A DNA stretch of 64,000 bases from Bartonella sp. WD16.2 (GCF_002022505.1 NZ_CP019781.1:1155001-1219000), one strand, 5' to 3'. Shown: positions 8,738 to 19,833, counted from the stretch's first letter. Notes: a model not told the origin generated them from the letters alone. Numbers and translations: made by a program.

Positions 8738-11533
8738 TTACACTAATGGTGGGCAAGAACAGATTAATGATCTATCGCCAGCAACATTATCAATGCGTGA
8801 AACAGGCGGCCAATATTTATTAGCTGGATCAACATGGCGGTTAGGAAAAGCAGCTTCTTGTCGTGAATAAGCCCTTTTCCAATGATCATCCAAAGTATCT
8901 GCCAATGTATGTGGTGCATTCACTAGTGGATTATCTTCTTTTGGCCAAACACCTTCACCGACTTGCTTAGCTTCCTCAGCGATAGATAATAAAGCATCAC
9001 AAAAACGATCAATTTCTGCTTTTGGTTCTGATTCTGTTGGCTCAATCATCAAAGTTCCGGGAACTGGAAATGACATAGTTGGTGCGTGAAATCCATAGTC
9101 TATTAAACGTTTTGCAATATCATCAACACTAATCCCATATTGTTCTTTCAATAAACGTGTATCAACAATACATTCATGAGCAACATAACCATGCTTACCA
9201 CGATAAAGAATAGAATAAGCCTTTGAAAGACGTGCAGCAATATAATTGGCATTTAGTATTGCTGTTTGTGTTGCATACTTCAAACCATCTGCTCCCATCA
9301 TTCGAATATACATCCACGTAATAACAAGAATAGAAGCACTTCCATAAGGAGCTGCAGAAACTGCATGTGTTGTCTTATGCTGTTCATGACCAGGTAAAAA
9401 TGGCTTTAAATGCTCTTTTACACCAATCGGCCCAACACCAGGGCCACCACCACCATGAGGAATTGCAAATGTTTTATGAAGATTCATATGGCAAACATCC
9501 GCACCCATATCTGCTGGACGTGCAAGACCTACAAGCGCATTTAAATTGGCCCCATCAAAATAAACTTGCCCACCATTTTCATGGATAATAGCGCAAATGT
9601 CTTTAATGCTTTCTTCATAAACACCATGCGTTGAAGGATAAGTAATCATCAAAGCTGCCAAACAGTCCTTATGCAACTGTGCTTTGGCTTTAAGGTCATT
9701 AATATCAACATCGCCATCATTTAAACACTGAACCACAACAACTTTCATACCGGACATATGAGCTGAAGCTGGGTTGGTACCATGTGCAGATGCGGGAACA
9801 AGACAAATATTACGTTGATGATCGCCACGAAATTGGTGATATCGACGAATAGCCAAAAGCCCGGCATATTCGCCCTGAGCACCAGAATTTGGCTGAAAAG
9901 AAACTTGAGCAAACCCTGTAATTTCACACAACCACGCATTTAGCTGACTGATCATTTCTCGATAACCCTCTTCGTCTCCTTGAGGAGCAAAAGGATGTAT
10001 ATTAGCAACCACAGGCCAGCTCACAGGTATTAATTCAGCCGCTGCATTAAGCTTCATTGTACAAGAGCCAAGCGGAATCATCGCTCGGTCCAGCGCTAAG
10101 TCTTTATCTGATAAGCGGCGTAAAAAACGCATCATATCTGTTTCTGAATGAATCGCCCTAAAAAATGGCTGTGAAAGAAAAGCAGCATCACGTTCTTTAC
10201 CCAAAAGCTTTGAATCAGATTTGTCTGCTAGTTCTGCCCCAAAAAGCTGCGCTAAAGCACAGGCATCTTCTTCTGTTGATAATTCATCAAAATTGATTGC
10301 AACCCTATCACTGTCAATAACACGAATAAGATACCCCTTCTCTTTTGCTCGAGTCGCAATTTCTTGAGCTTTTCCTTCAATAAAAACACTAACACAATCA
10401 AAAAAGTGTCGATTTTCACAACGTATACCTGCTGCCTCTAAACCACTAGAAAAACGACATGTTAAATGGTGAATCCTTTTAGCAATCGCCTGCAAACCTT
10501 GTGGTCCGTGCCAAACAGCATAAGCTACAGCCATATTAGCCAATAAAGCCTGTGCTGTACATATATTTGATGTAGCTTTATCACGTCTAATATGTTGTTC
10601 ACGAGTCTGCAATGCCAAGCGAAAACCAACACGTCCTTTCGTATCGACTGACTGACCAACAATACGTCCTGGAATCAAGCGCGTTAAAGCAGAACTCACA
10701 GCAAGATAACCCGCATGAGGACCACCAAAACCTATTGGAACACCATAACGTTGCATAGAGCCAACAACAATATCTGCACCCCATTTTGCTGGCGACTCCA
10801 TAATAGTGAGAGCCAAAGGATCAGCAACAACAATTACCAGCGCTTCTTTTGCTTTTGCTTCTTTAATGACTTCACTGTAATCGTTAAAACAACCTTTTGT
10901 ATCCGGCCATGATAAAACAATAGCTGCTGTATCTGCGCAAATTTCACTATGCGTGTTTATGTGAACACCCTGCGTCTCAGCACGAGTTTGAATGACACTC
11001 AAAGTTTGAGGATGCAATAAACTTTGAATCAAAATTTTTGTTTTCTTTTCACGGGCAAAACGGAAAGCTACTGCATTAGCTTCAGCTAAAGCTGTTGCTT
11101 CATCCAAAAGTGAAGCAGCAGCAACAGGTAAACCTGTCAATTCACTGATCAATGTTTGAAAATAAAATAATAATTCTAAACGACCCTGGCTAATCTCTGC
11201 TTGATAAGGTGTATAAGCAGTATACCAAGCTGGATTTTCAAAGAGATTGCGTAAAATAACAGATGGTACACATGTTCCATAATATCCCTGGCCAATAAAA
11301 TTTTTGCGCAAACGATTACGCTCCATCATTTTGGATAGCTCTTCTAAAGCCTGTTTTTCACTTGCTGCTTGCGGCAAATTAAGTGGACGCTCTAAATGAA
11401 TAGACTGAGGTATAGCTTGAGAGATCAATGTTTCAACTGAATCAAGAGCTAAAATATCTAGCATTTCTTGTGTTTCACCAGGTCGAATCCCAATATGTCG
11501 AGAAAAAAAACGACGTTCTTGCATAGCACTCAC
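8738..11533 (-). CDS. gcvP: Glycine dehydrogenase (decarboxylating), P-protein
   Basis: The PLP-containing P-protein decarboxylates glycine and passes the aminomethyl group to the lipoyl arm of GcvH. The 931-residue single-chain form carries both homologous halves. The C-terminal half has the PLP-lysine motif [14 protein letters not shown] near residue 687, preceded by [15 protein letters not shown] and the [18 protein letters not shown] stretch. Length is normal for the non-split proteobacterial type. It is the last gene of gcvT-gcvH-gcvP. Its GTG start overlaps the gcvH stop, and an ATG three codons later (11524) is an equally plausible start. A terminator hairpin follows the stop codon. 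Confidence 0.95.
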   Translation of the reverse strand: MSAMQERRFFSRHIGIRPGETQEMLDILALDSVETLISQAIPQSIHLERPLNLPQAASEKQALEELSKMMERNRLRKNFIGQGYYGTCVPSVILRNLFENPAWYTAYTPYQAEISQGRLELLFYFQTLISELTGLPVAAASLLDEATALAEANAVAFRFAREKKTKILIQSLLHPQTLSVIQTRAETQGVHINTHSEICADTAAIVLSWPDTKGCFNDYSEVIKEAKAKEALVIVVADPLALTIMESPAKWGADIVVGSMQRYGVPIGFGGPHAGYLAVSSALTRLIPGRIVGQSVDTKGRVGFRLALQTREQHIRRDKATSNICTAQALLANMAVAYAVWHGPQGLQAIAKRIHHLTCRFSSGLEAAGIRCENRHFFDCVSVFIEGKAQEIATRAKEKGYLIRVIDSDRVAINFDELSTEEDACALAQLFGAELADKSDSKLLGKERDAAFLSQPFFRAIHSETDMMRFLRRLSDKDLALDRAMIPLGSCTMKLNAAAELIPVSWPVVANIHPFAPQGDEEGYREMISQLNAWLCEITGFAQVSFQPNSGAQGEYAGLLAIRRYHQFRGDHQRNICLVPASAHGTNPASAHMSGMKVVVVQCLNDGDVDINDLKAKAQLHKDCLAALMITYPSTHGVYEESIKDICAIIHENGGQVYFDGANLNALVGLARPADMGADVCHMNLHKTFAIPHGGGGPGVGPIGVKEHLKPFLPGHEQHKTTHAVSAAPYGSASILVITWMYIRMMGADGLKYATQTAILNANYIAARLSKAYSILYRGKHGYVAHECIVDTRLLKEQYGISVDDIAKRLIDYGFHAPTMSFPVPGTLMIEPTESEPKAEIDRFCDALLSIAEEAKQVGEGVWPKEDNPLVNAPHTLADTLDDHWKRAYSRQEAAFPNRHVDPANKYWPPVSRIDNVAGDRSLICSCPPLV

Positions 11534-11898
11534 CCAATCAACGCTTTGTACGCATTTTCGTCTAGCAATCCATCAAGTTGTGCTTCATCTTGTAGCGTCA
11601 TTTTCCATAACCAACCTTCTTCTTCGGCTTTTTGATTTACCAATGCAGGATCATCTGCCAATGCCTCATTAATTTCGACAACTTCGCCATCGATAGGTGC
11701 ATAAACATCTGAAGCTGCTTTAACCGATTCCACGACAGCAGCAGAATCTCCCTTGGACAATTGTGTGCCACTTTGTGGCAAATCAACAAAAACCAAATCA
11801 CCTAACTGTTCTTGAGCATGATGAGTGATCCCAACAGTGGCTACTTTCCCTTCAATACTGATCCATTCATGATCTTGTGTAAAATAAATCTTAGACAT
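11530..11898 (-). CDS. gcvH: Glycine cleavage system H protein
   Basis: This small lipoylated carrier shuttles the aminomethyl intermediate between the P, T and L proteins. The 122-residue protein has the lipoyl-lysine motif [14 protein letters not shown], which places the modified lysine at residue 60, and the usual beta-sandwich sequence around it ([20 protein letters not shown]). The C-terminal EGWLWKM segment is also typical. It lies 6 bases after gcvT and overlaps the gcvP start, so the three are translated from one message. The L protein (lipoamide dehydrogenase) is not in the window and is presumably shared with other dehydrogenase complexes. Confidence 0.95.
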   Translation of the reverse strand: MSKIYFTQDHEWISIEGKVATVGITHHAQEQLGDLVFVDLPQSGTQLSKGDSAAVVESVKAASDVYAPIDGEVVEINEALADDPALVNQKAEEEGWLWKMTLQDEAQLDGLLDENAYKALIG

Positions 11899-11904
11899 AG
11901 AATA

Positions 11905-13026
11905 TTACCCTTTAAAATAACGTTGCTTAATAAAAGGGAGTAAATGAACAGACAGCGCAATCTTTTTACCACGCAATTCAGTAAATACTTCTGTTCCTTC
12001 AGCCTTCAAATCAACAGGGACATAGCCCATTGCTACTGGACCATCAAAAGAAGGACCAAAACTCCCCGATGTTACTACTCCAATCTGATTACCCTTATCA
12101 TCTAGAAGAACCGCACCCGCGCGTACAGGTTGACGCGTTTGTGGTTTTAGACCGACACGACAACGTGATGGTCCCTTTTCATATGCTTCAAGAAAAGCTT
12201 TCGCTCCATAAAATTCAGCTTTTTCGCGAACACTTTTGGAAACAGCCCATGTCAGTGCAGCTTCAATAGGGTTGATGTCAGGTGTAATATCGTTGCCATG
12301 TAAACACAATCCCACTTCTAACCGAAGACTATCACGTGCTGCAAGACCAATCCACTCAACACGATGGTCACTAAGCAACCTCTCCACTAATTGGTGGGCT
12401 TGGTCTTCTGGCAACGCAATTTCAAAACCATCCTCCCCTGTATAACCAGAACGTGTTACAAACCAATCTTTGCACGGTTCAAATCCTTGCATAAATAACA
12501 GTTCATTACCAGGCAACCCCGCATCAGCTATAACAGATGCAGCTTGTGGCCCTTGAAGAGCAAGAAGTACTCTTTCAAGTGCGCTCACATGACAATCAAA
12601 GTTAGTAGCACGTTTTTTAAGTTCAGCAAGATCAGCTTGTGCATTACCTGCATTAACTACCAGTATAAAACGGTGATTCCCTAAACGAGTAAGAATAAGA
12701 TCATCAAGAATACCAGCCTGTTCATTAAGTAAATAGTTATACCGTGATTGGCGCTCTTTTAAAAATGCAGCATCTACAGGAAGGGCGTAGGATAAAAATT
12801 CGGTTGATTGTGATCCTTCAACAACGATCAATTTCATATGAGAAATATCAAAAAGACCAGCATGAGCACGAGTATGAAGATGTTCTTTTAAAACTCCTAA
12901 AGGATAAGTTAAAGGCATCATCCAACCAGCAAAAGGACCAAATTTTGCTCCTGCTTTTTCGTGCAATTTATGTAAGGGAAGATTTTTAAAAGAAGATGTT
13001 TCAGGTTTTTGCGATAGTGTATTCAT
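11905..13026 (-). CDS. gcvT: Aminomethyltransferase, glycine cleavage T protein
   Basis: This protein transfers the methylene group from the aminomethyl-lipoyl arm of GcvH to tetrahydrofolate, releasing ammonia. The 373-residue product has the characteristic N-terminal FGPFAGWMMPLTY, FDISHMKLIVVEG and LLNEQAGILDDLILTR segments. Folate-binding and fold signatures such as RSGYTGEDGFEI and GLAARDSLRLEVGLCLHGND follow, then the C-terminal barrel domain (GVVTSGSFGPSF). It is first in the operon, with GGAG 7 bases before the ATG. I looked for a glycine riboswitch in the 750 bases upstream and found no convincing conserved core, so regulation is unknown. Confidence 0.94.
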   Translation of the reverse strand: MNTLSQKPETSSFKNLPLHKLHEKAGAKFGPFAGWMMPLTYPLGVLKEHLHTRAHAGLFDISHMKLIVVEGSQSTEFLSYALPVDAAFLKERQSRYNYLLNEQAGILDDLILTRLGNHRFILVVNAGNAQADLAELKKRATNFDCHVSALERVLLALQGPQAASVIADAGLPGNELLFMQGFEPCKDWFVTRSGYTGEDGFEIALPEDQAHQLVERLLSDHRVEWIGLAARDSLRLEVGLCLHGNDITPDINPIEAALTWAVSKSVREKAEFYGAKAFLEAYEKGPSRCRVGLKPQTRQPVRAGAVLLDDKGNQIGVVTSGSFGPSFDGPVAMGYVPVDLKAEGTEVFTELRGKKIALSVHLLPFIKQRYFKG

Positions 13027-13778
13027 AATTTCTCCAAAGTCGCACCATCACTACATAATATGGTAACTTCTATTCTTATCTATCATAAGCCTTAAGGAAT
13101 TTACTAGAAATGTTTAAATTGTTGGCATGAATCCAGCCATTTTTCGAATCAGCTTTTTATAGCCTTTATGGTTTTTAAAATTATAGACTATTTCCCCTTT
13201 AGCGATGGTGTGAAAATTTGCGTTTTGCTTCCTTACGTATAAGAATGAAGGTAATGATAACGCTTTTTCTGACATATTGTTATTTATATTCTATCTTCTC
13301 CATACTGTCATTAGCAAATTGATTAGTATTCCCTAAATTTTAAGTTTTTTGGTATACATAAGCTATTTTAAAGATTTTGAAATTATGTGGATTCTTTTTT
13401 AAGAATTATTGCGTTAAAATAAGGGGAAAGTACAAGGGTTATAAACAAAAAAGATAATTCAAAATTTTAAAGAAGCATTATACTGTTTAGCAATAATCTA
13501 ATCATAATGATAAGATTTGGTAATATTTAATAGTGGATATTTTTGATAAATTATAAAGCTCTATTTAAAGGCATCTTATATTTTTATTTCCATTTTCTCA
13601 TATATTTTCTCTCGTAAATGAGAGGGTATAAAGTTGCAGTTTTTTATCACTCATAGACAAATAAAGTATTTTATAGAGATAAGTTAATTTATAATATAGT
13701 CTTTCTTATACCTAAATGATATTATAAACTGTGGTTGTTTTGGCACCAAACTACATCAAATAAAGGTCACAAATATTT
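13027..13778. other. AT-rich divergent intergenic region between gcvT and the Lon-domain gene
   Basis: About 750 bases of very AT-rich DNA lie between divergently read genes. No open frame with a start site and no tRNA is visible. It must contain the gcv operon promoter on the minus strand and the promoter of the following plus-strand pair, but no element is clear enough to mark. Confidence 0.45.
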
Positions 13779-14441
13779 ATGAAAGCTGGCAATATCTACT
13801 ATAATTGTGAAAATGATTTGCCAAAGCAGATTGCTCTTTTCCCCTTAGAAGGTGCATTGTTGTTACCCGGTGGTTTTCTATCACTTAATATTTTTGAACC
13901 GAATACTCTTGAAATGGTTGAAGATGTAATGGCATCCAATCGTCTATTAGGGATGATTCAACCACTTTCATCGGATATAGATAGCTTATCTAAACAACTT
14001 TATAAAATAGGATGTATAGGTCGTATTACAAATTACAATGAAACAGGTAATGGGCGGCTTTTTATTATACTCCAAGGAATTTGCCGTTTCACTTTGGAAC
14101 AAGAATTAGTGAACACAAAATCTTATAGGGTTGCTGTTATTCGATCAAACACAAAAGATTTGCAAGAATCTGATGTTTCAGAAGACATTAACCGAGAAAA
14201 TTTATTAAGCACTGTTGAACATTATTTAACTATTCATGAAATGGAACATCATTGGAATAGTATTATGCAAACACCCACGTCTGTATTAGTGAATACTCTC
14301 TCAATTCTTATACCTTTTGCGCCTGCAGAAAAACAAGCTTTGTTGGAAGCACCAGATATTGCAAGTCGTGCCCAAACTCTTCTTGCTTTAACTGAGCGTT
14401 CACTTATGAAAGAAAAAGGAACATATCATCGGTTAAATTAA
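13779..14441 (+). CDS. Lon N-terminal (LON substrate-binding) domain protein
   Basis: The 220-residue protein consists of a stand-alone LON N-terminal/PUA-like domain, without the ATPase or protease parts of Lon. Visible family features are the opening [23 protein letters not shown] (about 19-41), LGMIQPL, the core strand [28 protein letters not shown], and a C-terminal helical bundle ending in LALTERSLM. Such proteins are widespread in alphaproteobacteria and often annotated as peptidase S16; they have no catalytic residues. Their role is not established, and binding of protein substrates is only inferred from the domain. A 63-residue UPF0434-like gene starts 13 bases downstream, a pairing common in this group. 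Confidence 0.85.
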   Translation: MKAGNIYYNCENDLPKQIALFPLEGALLLPGGFLSLNIFEPNTLEMVEDVMASNRLLGMIQPLSSDIDSLSKQLYKIGCIGRITNYNETGNGRLFIILQGICRFTLEQELVNTKSYRVAVIRSNTKDLQESDVSEDINRENLLSTVEHYLTIHEMEHHWNSIMQTPTSVLVNTLSILIPFAPAEKQALLEAPDIASRAQTLLALTERSLMKEKGTYHRLN

Positions 14442-14454
14442 TGGATCTAAAAAT

Positions 14455-14646
14455 ATGAAAAAAATGATTACTGATCCCAAAATGCTTGAATTGCTTGTTT
14501 GTCCAATTACAAGAGGAACACTTTCTTTAAACCGAAAAACACAAGAATTAATTTCACTTAAAGCGAATTTGGCTTACCCTATTCGTGATGGTGTTCCTAT
14601 TATGCTTGCTTCAGAGGCTCGTTCTTTACAACCAAATGAAAAATAG
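14455..14646 (+). CDS. UPF0434/Trm112-like small protein
   Basis: A 63-residue protein resembling the UPF0434 (YcaR/Trm112-like) family. It has [13 protein letters not shown] near the N-terminus and the signature [17 protein letters not shown] at residues 43-59. The usual CPxC zinc pair is reduced to a single cysteine (CPITRG), which is common in the alphaproteobacterial versions. Trm112 relatives act as activating partners of methyltransferases, but no such partner is shown here. It begins 13 bases after the Lon-domain gene and is most likely co-transcribed with it. Confidence 0.82.
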   Translation: MKKMITDPKMLELLVCPITRGTLSLNRKTQELISLKANLAYPIRDGVPIMLASEARSLQPNEK

Positions 14647-15370
14647 CCTTTTTATTAAGAAGTAATTTGCAGATCAATTTAAAAGCTATAAAGATTCTTC
14701 CTCAATCAATCTTTATGCATTTTTTACAAAAGAACTGCTTTATTTAAAATGAGATTATATTTTTGCTCCATATATATTGTGAGAATTAGGTCTTTATGGT
14801 TGGGAAATGAGCCGACTTTTGTGCTGTAAGTAAAATAAAATTTTGATTGTTTTTTCTGACTAACAGCGTAAATAGCTTGAAAATTCCAAACAGATTCAAA
14901 AAATCTTAGAAACAATTTATGTATAGCTTCACATTTTAAATAACGAAATGAAGAAGATTTTATCAGTGCAATAAATAATGTCAGTATTCAATATATTTGT
15001 AGAGTCATTATTCAAAAGTTTTTAAAGTATAATAATTGAAATTGACAAAAAATAAGGAACTCAATAAATTGAGGTCGTATCAAGAAGGTATTTGTATAGC
15101 TTGATATATAATATTCAAATTTTTTTTTATTTTCAAAAGTTTAACAGAAACGGTACATTATAAATGTGAAGCCGTTATAGTGTTATGATCACGATAAATA
15201 TGCATAGCTGATTAATTAAATCATTATGGAGCACTGAATTGAGCTTAAAAACAACGTAAAGATTATTTTATGCCTCTTAATTAACTTATCTTTTCCTTGT
15301 TACAGTACAAAGAAAGAGGTTGATAATATGTTAATTTTTGTACAATGGGAAAAGATAGGAGTGTAGAAAA
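14647..15370. other. Intergenic region upstream of asd
   Basis: About 720 bases of AT-rich sequence. A 63-codon minus-strand frame at 14724-14915 has no ribosome binding site and no recognisable product. The right end presumably carries the asd promoter. I see no RNA gene. Confidence 0.45.
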
Positions 15371-16402
15371 ATGAATTTCAAAGTCGCAGTTGTTGGTGCA
15401 ACCGGGAATGTTGGTCGTGAAATGTTGGCAATTTTGGAAGAGAGAGGTTTTCCTGCCAGTAAAATAATTCCTTTAGCTTCACGGCGTTCATTAGGGCAAA
15501 GTGTTTCTTATGGTGATAAAACTTTAAAGGTAAAAGCACTTGATACATATGATTTTTCTGATACAGATTTATGCCTTATGTCTGCTGGAGGAAGTGTTTC
15601 TAAAGAATATGCTCCCAAGATTGGTGCAACTGGTTGTGTGGTAATCGATAATTCGTCCACTTGGCGTTATAATCCTGATATTCCTTTAATTGTACCTGAA
15701 GTTAATGCAAAAGCTATAAGCGGTTTTTCTAAACATAATATTATTGCTAATCCTAATTGTTCAACAATTCAACTTGTTGTTGCTTTAAAACCTCTTCATG
15801 ATGCAGCAATTATTAAGCGCGTTGTTGTCTCTACCTATCAATCAGTTTCCGGGGCCGGTAAAGTGGGGATGGATGAATTGTTCGAACAGTCAAGAGCAGT
15901 TTTTGTTGCCGATCCAATTTCATCAAAAAAATTCACCAAACGCATTGCTTTTAATATCATTCCCCACATCGATGTTTTTATGGAAGATGGTTATACTAAA
16001 GAGGAATGGAAAGTAATGGCTGAAACAAAAAAGATTCTTGATCCTAGGATCAAATTAACAGCTACTGCTGTTCGAGTTCCTGTTTTTATCAGTCATGCTG
16101 AAGCTGTTAATGTTGAATTTGAAAAAACATTGAGTGCTGATGAAGCGCGAACCATTTTACGCGATGCACCAAGCTGCCAACTTATTGATAAATGTGAAGA
16201 CGGTGGTTATATCACTCCTTATGAGTGCACTGGTGAAAATGATGTTTTTATTAGTCGCGTCCGTGAAGATATTACTGTTGAAAATGGTCTAACTTTTTGG
16301 GTTGTTGCTGATAATTTGAGAAAAGGAGCAGCATTGAATGCAATTCAAATTGCTGAGTTGCTTGTCTCTAATGGTTTGATCAAACCTAAAGTAGCTGCTT
16401 AA
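15371..16402 (+). CDS. asd: Aspartate-semialdehyde dehydrogenase
   Basis: This enzyme reduces aspartyl phosphate with NADPH to aspartate semialdehyde, the branch point to lysine/diaminopimelate, threonine and methionine. The 343-residue protein has the N-terminal NADP fold VAVVGATGNVGREML (5-19), VIDNSSTWRY (91-100) and VPEVN. The catalytic cysteine lies in NPNCSTIQ (Cys130), and the substrate-binding stretch YQSVSGAGKVGMDEL follows. RVPVFISHAEAVNVEF belongs to the C-terminal domain. GGAG lies about 9 bases before the ATG. The nearby methionine importer suggests a loose metabolic theme, but spacing does not support an operon. Confidence 0.95.
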   Translation: MNFKVAVVGATGNVGREMLAILEERGFPASKIIPLASRRSLGQSVSYGDKTLKVKALDTYDFSDTDLCLMSAGGSVSKEYAPKIGATGCVVIDNSSTWRYNPDIPLIVPEVNAKAISGFSKHNIIANPNCSTIQLVVALKPLHDAAIIKRVVVSTYQSVSGAGKVGMDELFEQSRAVFVADPISSKKFTKRIAFNIIPHIDVFMEDGYTKEEWKVMAETKKILDPRIKLTATAVRVPVFISHAEAVNVEFEKTLSADEARTILRDAPSCQLIDKCEDGGYITPYECTGENDVFISRVREDITVENGLTFWVVADNLRKGAALNAIQIAELLVSNGLIKPKVAA

Positions 16403-16681
16403 ATAAAAACAGTAATATAAGGCAAAAAAATTGTTGTATGCTATGAAATGGATTTTTAAAAATTTAGCAGAGTTTTTTGATTAAATTTGAAATTGAAATG
16501 TTTGAAAAACATATTTATTGGAATAACAGGTATTCATAGCAAAAAATAACATTATCTTTTCAATAAAAATGATTGAATATTCTATTAAGCTTTTATACTC
16601 TTTAATTTTCTTCCTAAAAATATTGAGTATATTGGGCTTTCCCTTAAAAAATCTTGAAAAGTATAAGAAAGATAAACACAT

Positions 16682-17500
16682 ATGACATTGAATAAATTGT
16701 CTTGGTATATTGTAGTCGGAGTATCTCTTTTTCTTTCCGCATTTTTTTCTCATGTTCCTTTTGCTGTAACAGCAGATAAGTCAAAAATTAAACTTAGTGT
16801 TATGGAAGGAGAAGAAGCAACTGTTTGGAAGGTTGCTGTTGAGCAGGCTAAAAAAACTGGCTTGGATGTTGAGCTTGTTTATTTTTCTGATTACACTTTG
16901 CCTAATGATGCTGTTAATGCAGGAGATATTGATGCGAATGCTTTTCAACATACTCCTTATTTGAATAATCAAATTATGCAGCATGGTTATAAACTTTCAG
17001 TTGTTGGTTATACATTTATCTCTCCAATTGGTGTTTATTCACGTAAAATTAAAGATATAAAAGATCTACGTGATGGAGCAAGTATTGGCATCCCTAATGA
17101 TCCATCAAATGGTGGAAGGGCTTTGCTTCTTCTTGATTCTTTAGGTTTTATTAAGTTAACAAATCCTCAGAATGTTCTTTCATCTCCATTTGATATTGTT
17201 GAAAATACTAAAAATTTAAAGATTCGCGAATTGGATGCTGGCATTCTAGGACGAGCAATTAATGATTTTGATATTGTGATTGTAAATACAAATTGGGCTT
17301 TGACTACTGGGTTGGATTTACAAAAAGATGTTATTGCATGGGAAAAAGTAGAAAATAATCCCTATAATAATGTTATTGTCGTGCGCACTATTGATAAAGA
17401 TAAGCCATGGGTTAAAAAATTGGTAGCTGCTTATAATAGCGAACCTGTACGTGCAAAACTTAAAGAGGTTTTTGGTACAGCTGTTCAAACGTCTTGGTAA
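16682..17500 (+). CDS. metQ: Methionine ABC transporter substrate-binding protein
   Basis: This is the periplasmic receptor for D/L-methionine in the MetNIQ importer. The 272-residue protein has a signal peptide (about 1-31, cut near AVTA-DKSK). NlpA/MetQ features follow: KLSVMEGEEATVWKVAVEQAKK, VELVYFSDYTLPNDAVNAGDIDANAFQHTPYL (the methionine-site region) and SIGIPNDPSNGGRALLLL. Unlike many MetQ proteins it lacks a lipobox cysteine, so it is probably soluble in the periplasm. It is the first gene of a tight metQ-metN-metI cluster; metN starts 6 bases after its stop. I saw no clear SAM riboswitch upstream. Confidence 0.92.
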   Translation: MTLNKLSWYIVVGVSLFLSAFFSHVPFAVTADKSKIKLSVMEGEEATVWKVAVEQAKKTGLDVELVYFSDYTLPNDAVNAGDIDANAFQHTPYLNNQIMQHGYKLSVVGYTFISPIGVYSRKIKDIKDLRDGASIGIPNDPSNGGRALLLLDSLGFIKLTNPQNVLSSPFDIVENTKNLKIRELDAGILGRAINDFDIVIVNTNWALTTGLDLQKDVIAWEKVENNPYNNVIVVRTIDKDKPWVKKLVAAYNSEPVRAKLKEVFGTAVQTSW

Positions 17501-17506
17501 TGACGA

Positions 17507-18541
17507 ATGGAAACCTCTGTTCTTATTTCTTTAAAAAATGTTAGTCGCTATTTTTCTAGTGCAGCGTCTACTCCAGCAATTGATAACTTATCTCTCGATA
17601 TCCATGCAGGTGAGATTCTTGGCATTATCGGGCGTAGTGGTGCAGGAAAATCTACACTTATGCGCTGTTTAAATGGGTTAGAACAGATTGATGAAGGAGG
17701 CATTTTTTTTGAAGGTGTTAATGTTTCAAATTTGACAGAAACAGAATGGGCTCCTTATCGTCAACGTATTGGGATGATTTTTCAACATTTTAACCTTTTA
17801 TCTTCGCAAAAAGTTATTGATAATATTGCGTTACCTCTCAAATTAGCAGGTGTAAATAAAAAACAACGTTACCAACGTTCTTTTGAGCTTATTGAATTAG
17901 TAGGATTATCTGGAAAAGAGTATCGTTATCCTGCAGAACTTTCAGGGGGACAAAAACAGCGTGTTGGAATTGCACGTTCTTTAGCGGCTAATCCTAAAAT
18001 ATTATTATCAGATGAAGCAACTTCTGCGCTTGATCCTGAAACAACGCAATCTATTTTAGAGCTCCTTGCTGATATTAATAATCGTCTCAATTTAACTATT
18101 GTACTTATTACGCATGAAATGGAAGTTGTTCGTGCGATTGCGCATCGTGTTGTTGTGTTGAATCAAGGGCGTATTGTAGAAGAAGGATGTGTGAAAGATA
18201 TTTTTACATCACCACAAGAAGACACAACAATTGCTATGTTGAAACTTGTAACGCCACAGCTTCCTAAAGAATTGGCACAAAAACTTAAATCAACAGGTCA
18301 AGAAGCTGTTGTTGAAATTAATATCGCTGGTGAAATTGCTCAGCAACCTTTTTTAAGTCTTCTTGAAGATGAAATAGGATTAAGAGTACGTATTTTGCAT
18401 GGTGGTATTGATACAGTTCAGGGTGAAGTTATAGGTCGCCTTTTTTTAGGTCTTCCAAGTCAAAATAAAGTAGCTTTAGAAAAAGCGGTCAGATGGTTAA
18501 CAGAAAAAGGACGATATTGTGAGGTTTTAGGTTATGTTTAA
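17507..18541 (+). CDS. metN: Methionine ABC transporter ATP-binding protein
   Basis: This is the ATPase that drives methionine import. The 344-residue protein has Walker A GRSGAGKST (42-50), a Q-loop FQHFNLL, ABC signature ELSGGQKQRVGIARSLA and Walker B ILLSDEATSALDP, with ITHEMEVV carrying the H-loop. A C-terminal NIL domain (about 265-344) senses methionine and inhibits transport in the characterised MetNI systems. Length and layout are those of MetN. It overlaps metI by 8 bases, indicating coupled translation. Confidence 0.95.
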   Translation: METSVLISLKNVSRYFSSAASTPAIDNLSLDIHAGEILGIIGRSGAGKSTLMRCLNGLEQIDEGGIFFEGVNVSNLTETEWAPYRQRIGMIFQHFNLLSSQKVIDNIALPLKLAGVNKKQRYQRSFELIELVGLSGKEYRYPAELSGGQKQRVGIARSLAANPKILLSDEATSALDPETTQSILELLADINNRLNLTIVLITHEMEVVRAIAHRVVVLNQGRIVEEGCVKDIFTSPQEDTTIAMLKLVTPQLPKELAQKLKSTGQEAVVEINIAGEIAQQPFLSLLEDEIGLRVRILHGGIDTVQGEVIGRLFLGLPSQNKVALEKAVRWLTEKGRYCEVLGYV

Positions 18542-19229
18542 TATTCTTTTTCATGAGCTTCCTGGTGCTGTTTTTGATACATTATTTATGACAATTAGTG
18601 CTTCTTTTATGGCATTTATTATAGGTCTTCCGCTTGGTTTGTTGCTTTACACAACTGCGCATGGAAGTCTTTTTTCATCACGTCTTATTAATCGTCCTTT
18701 AAGTATTATTATCGATAGTGTGCGTGCTATTCCTTTTATAATTCTTGCTTTTTATCTTCTTCCTGTTACGCGTATTGTTGTGGGAAGTGGTGTGGGAATT
18801 TTTTCCGTGATTTTTGTTCTCACTATTTCAGCCATTCCTTTTTATGCTCGTATAGCAGAATTATCTTTTAAAACAGTTGAATATAGTTTGGTTGAAGCTG
18901 TTCGTTCTATGGGAGCTAGTCGTTTTCAAATTGTTAGATATGTACTTATTCCAGAAGCGCTTTCCAGTTTAATTACTGGTTTTACTGTTATGGTGATTTC
19001 TCTTATCAGTGCCACTTCACTTGCTGGATATCTTGGTGGTGGAGGTTTAGGTGATATGGCGATCCGCTACGGTTATCAGCGTTATAATACCTCTATTATG
19101 ACAATAGTTATTATCTTTTTGATTATTCTTAATATTTTGTTCAATGGTTTGGTAACCGAGTTGCGCAGAAATTTGATAGAACGAAGCATTAAGAAATTGA
19201 AGAGTTTATTTCTTTCTCTTCAATCATAG
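18534..19229 (+). CDS. metI: Methionine ABC transporter permease
   Basis: This is the membrane channel subunit of the methionine importer. The 231-residue protein has five or so hydrophobic spans. The permease EAA loop is visible as LVEAVRSMGASRFQIVRYVLIPEAL, the coupling helix that docks onto MetN. Near the C-terminus SLAGYLGGGGLGDMAIRYGYQRY is typical of MetI. It overlaps metN, and its 3' end overlaps the tail of the convergent MaoC-like gene by about 40 bases. Confidence 0.94.
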   Translation: MFNILFHELPGAVFDTLFMTISASFMAFIIGLPLGLLLYTTAHGSLFSSRLINRPLSIIIDSVRAIPFIILAFYLLPVTRIVVGSGVGIFSVIFVLTISAIPFYARIAELSFKTVEYSLVEAVRSMGASRFQIVRYVLIPEALSSLITGFTVMVISLISATSLAGYLGGGGLGDMAIRYGYQRYNTSIMTIVIIFLIILNILFNGLVTELRRNLIERSIKKLKSLFLSLQS

Positions 19230-19677
19230 CAATAATAAGCCAATGTGCGATAAGTGCTGGATTTTTTAATTTATTGATTTCTATTGTAGTTTTATAATGA
19301 AAGACGATTCTACCAGAGGGGCGAATTTTTGCGTCATCTAAAATAAAACGGGCGCGTATTTGTGCACCTGTTTTTACAGGACTCATGAAGCGTATTTTGT
19401 CAAAACCATAGTTAATTTCCATTGTTGCACCTTCTAATTTTGGTAATGCTTCATAGGCCAGTGTAGATAATAGCGACAATGTCAGAAAACCATGAGCAAT
19501 AGTACCACCGAAAGGTGTTTTTTTTGCTTTTTCTTCATCTACGTGGATCCATTGATGATCATCTGTTGCAGATGCAAATTGGTTAATCATATCTTGTGTA
19601 ACTAAGCGCCATTGGGATAAACCAATTTCTTTTCCAATGAGATTTTTTATATCTTGTATTGTTATTTTTCGTTGCAT
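19189..19677 (-). CDS. MaoC-like (R)-hydratase, hotdog fold
   Basis: A 162-residue MaoC-family protein, predicted to hydrate 2-enoyl-CoA-type substrates. The hydratase motif is visible as ASATDDHQWIHVDEEKA (about 36-52; Asp40 and His45 in the expected positions), followed by FGGTIAHGFLTLSLLS. The rest follows the single-hotdog layout. AGGA lies 8 bases before the ATG. It is read against metI and their ends overlap. Substrate is unknown; family members take part in fatty acid, polyhydroxybutyrate or nodulation-related metabolism, so a precise role would be a guess. Confidence 0.88.
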   Translation of the reverse strand: MQRKITIQDIKNLIGKEIGLSQWRLVTQDMINQFASATDDHQWIHVDEEKAKKTPFGGTIAHGFLTLSLLSTLAYEALPKLEGATMEINYGFDKIRFMSPVKTGAQIRARFILDDAKIRPSGRIVFHYKTTIEINKLKNPALIAHWLIIAMIEEKEINSSIS

Positions 19678-19833
19678 AATGCTATTCCTGTTTTATTTGA
19701 CAAGAGCTTATACATTCTTCCTTGCTTTTATAAAATCCATTGATTAGAGCATCAATTATAAAAGATGAAATATTTTACAGACAAGTTATGCTCTGCGAAT
19801 AAATAATTTTCCTTTTTTGGGTGGAAAAGAATA

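Noticed and set aside
13027..13300. Glycine riboswitch upstream of gcvT
   Set aside because: No recognisable conserved aptamer core could be found on the minus strand by eye.
14724..14915. 63-codon minus-strand frame after the UPF0434-like gene
   Set aside because: Composition and lack of a start signal indicate a chance frame.
16403..16681. SAM riboswitch upstream of metQ
   Set aside because: The spacer is AT-rich and shows neither the SAM-I nor the SAM-II conserved core by eye.
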